Below, one piece after another: positions 62,841 through 64,000 of a stretch of 64,000 nt of DNA (positions are counted from its first letter, which is position 1; the number at the start of each line of letters is the position of its first letter). Origin of the DNA: Cupriavidus oxalaticus. Lineage in GTDB: Bacteria > Pseudomonadota > Gammaproteobacteria > Burkholderiales > Burkholderiaceae. Below the pieces are notes generated by a model. The model saw nothing but the letters and a program-made list of their open reading frames with translations, made no database searches and was not told the origin of the DNA. Location of the stretch: NCBI RefSeq assembly GCF_004768545.1, contig NZ_CP038635.1, positions 3,100,001-3,164,000 on the forward strand, given 5' to 3'. The translations under genes were made by a program, and so were the position numbers.

Positions 62841-64000
62841 TCAGGCCGCCTTGCGGCTGTCGCGCAGTTCGCGGCGCAGGATCTTGCCGACGTTGGTCTT
62901 GGGCAACTCGGTGCGGAACTCCACGTACTTCGGCCGCTTGTAGCCGGTCAGCCGCTCCTTGCAGAACTCGATCACGTCCGCCTCGGTCAGCGCCGGGTCT
63001 TGCTTGACCACGAACAGCTTGACCACCTCGCCCGAGTGCGTGTCGGGCACGCCCACAGCGGCCACTTCCAGCACGCCCGGGCACTCGGCCACCACGCCTT
63101 CGACTTCGTTCGGGTACACGTTGAAGCCCGACACCAGGATCATGTCCTTTTTGCGGTCAACGATCTTGGTGTAGCCGCGCTCGTCCATCACGCCGATATC
63201 GCCGGTCTTGAAGAAGCCGTCAGGGGTCATGACCTTGGCGGTCTCGTCCGGGCGGTTCCAGTAGCCCGCCATCACCTGCGGGCCGCGGATGCAGATCTCG
63301 CCCGGCTGGCCCAGCGGCACGTCCTTGCCGTCGTCGTCGCGGATCACCACTTCGGTCGAAGGCAGCGGCATGCCGATGGTGCCGGAGAACGCATTGCTGT
63401 CGGTCGGGTTGCAGGTGGCCGACGGCGAGGTCTCGGACAGGCCGTAGCCTTCGATGATCGGGCAGCCGGTCTTGTCCAGCCACTTCTTGGCTACCGCTTC
63501 CTGCACCGCCATGCCACCGCCGTTGGCCACGCGCAGGCCGGAGAAATCGACCTTGGCGATCTCCGGGTTGTTGATCAGCGCGTTGTACAGCGTGTTGACC
63601 GCCGGGAACATGTGGAACTTGTACTTCCGCAGTTCCTTGATAAAGCCCGGGATATCGCGCGGGTTCGGGATCAGCACGCTCATGCCGCCGCTGCGCATCC
63701 CCAGCAGGCAGCAGACCGTCAGCGCAAAGATGTGGTACAGCGGCAGCGCGGTAATGGTGACGATCTGGTCGATATGGCCGCCCTTGGCCAGCGCCGGCTG
63801 CATCCAGGCCTCGGACTGCAGCACGTTGGCGACCACGTTACGGTGCAGCAGCACGGCGCCCTTGCTCACGCCGGTAGTGCCGCCGGTGTATTGCAGGAAG
63901 GCGATGTCGTCAGGTCCGGTGGTCGCCGGCTGCAGCGTGAGCTTGCTGCCTTCGGCCAGCACGCTGTTGAAGCGCACGCAGTTGGGCAGCTCCCACTCCG
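62841..64000 (-). CDS. fadD: Long-chain fatty acid--CoA ligase, C-terminal part (cut by window edge)
   Basis: The open frame runs past the right edge, so only the last 386 or so residues are seen. The AMP-binding P-loop YTGGTTGVSKG, the GYGLSETSP adenylate motif, TGDIGVMDERGYTKIVDRKKDMI and the C-terminal catalytic lysine in PKTNVGKILRREL are present. It activates fatty acids with ATP to acyl-CoA at the inner membrane for beta-oxidation. The match is to FadD-type ligases of about 560 residues. The symbol is a best guess because genomes of this group have several paralogues. Confidence 0.9.
   Translation of the reverse strand, partial: EWELPNCVRFNSVLAEGSKLTLQPATTGPDDIAFLQYTGGTTGVSKGAVLLHRNVVANVLQSEAWMQPALAKGGHIDQIVTITALPLYHIFALTVCCLLGMRSGGMSVLIPNPRDIPGFIKELRKYKFHMFPAVNTLYNALINNPEIAKVDFSGLRVANGGGMAVQEAVAKKWLDKTGCPIIEGYGLSETSPSATCNPTDSNAFSGTIGMPLPSTEVVIRDDDGKDVPLGQPGEICIRGPQVMAGYWNRPDETAKVMTPDGFFKTGDIGVMDERGYTKIVDRKKDMILVSGFNVYPNEVEGVVAECPGVLEVAAVGVPDTHSGEVVKLFVVKQDPALTEADVIEFCKERLTGYKRPKYVEFRTELPKTNVGKILRRELRDSRKAA

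Overview
This window looks like chromosome 1 of a Cupriavidus-like member of the Burkholderiaceae. The evidence is the very high GC content, strong G/C preference at third codon positions, AmpD-PilR-PilS-Ffh and PilBCD-CoaE-ZapD-YacG gene orders typical of beta-proteobacteria, a Bug-type tricarboxylate-binding protein and an OmpC-like porin. The species assignment is inference from gene content and order only. Almost every base is explained by housekeeping genes. I see no phage, insertion sequence, CRISPR array, toxin-antitoxin pair or secretion island.

Layout. 1-2540: three tandem short-chain dehydrogenase genes closed by a terminator, the most accessory-looking part. 2687-7290: class Ia ribonucleotide reductase (nrdA, nrdB, minus strand), with two NrdR-type boxes 31 bp apart at the promoter and a leader carrying a perfect 20-bp inverted repeat. 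7516-13194 (minus): ampD, the two-component pair pilR/pilS, a small PP0621-like protein and a CcsA/YpjD-like membrane protein. 13326-15315 (plus): ffh and hpt. 15379-19485 (minus): a LysE-type exporter, a 2-oxoglutarate/Fe(II) hydroxylase, a lytic transglycosylase and proS. 19667-20903 (plus): rppH and a CNP1-like lipoprotein. 20984-23971 (minus): proB, obgE, rpmA, rplU. 24411-31712 (plus): ispB, tRNA-Pro(CGG), pilB-pilC-pilD, coaE, zapD, yacG. 31887-37445 (minus): mutT, a DUF815 ATPase, argJ, secA. 37727-38230 (plus): a DciA-like protein.

38314-57963 is the division and cell wall (dcw) cluster, all on the minus strand. In transcription order it reads mraZ, rsmH, ftsL, ftsI, murE, murF, mraY, murD, ftsW, murG, murC, ddlB, ftsQ, ftsA, ftsZ, then a peroxiredoxin gene and lpxC. 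Many of these genes overlap by 4 bp (ATGA), which indicates translational coupling. Upstream of mraZ are a promoter and four 10-bp-spaced GTG-core repeats that match the expected MraZ operator. The right end holds coq7, a porin with a possible 15-codon leader ORF, a Bug-family binding protein, a MarR regulator overlapping a small lipoprotein gene, and a partial long-chain acyl-CoA ligase cut by the window edge.

The parts connect in clear ways. PilS/PilR and PilB/C/D all belong to type IV pilus production. MurC-G, MraY, FtsI/W, AmpD and the lytic transglycosylase build and recycle peptidoglycan. FtsA/Z/Q/L and ZapD form the divisome. Ffh and SecA export proteins. I found no convincing undescribed multi-gene system. 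The most interesting signals are regulatory or structural: the nrdA leader inverted repeat, the MraZ repeat array, a degenerate 12-bp tandem repeat upstream of the peroxiredoxin gene, a lysine/aspartate repeat inside PilB, a palindromic operator before the LysE exporter, and a few very small ORFs.
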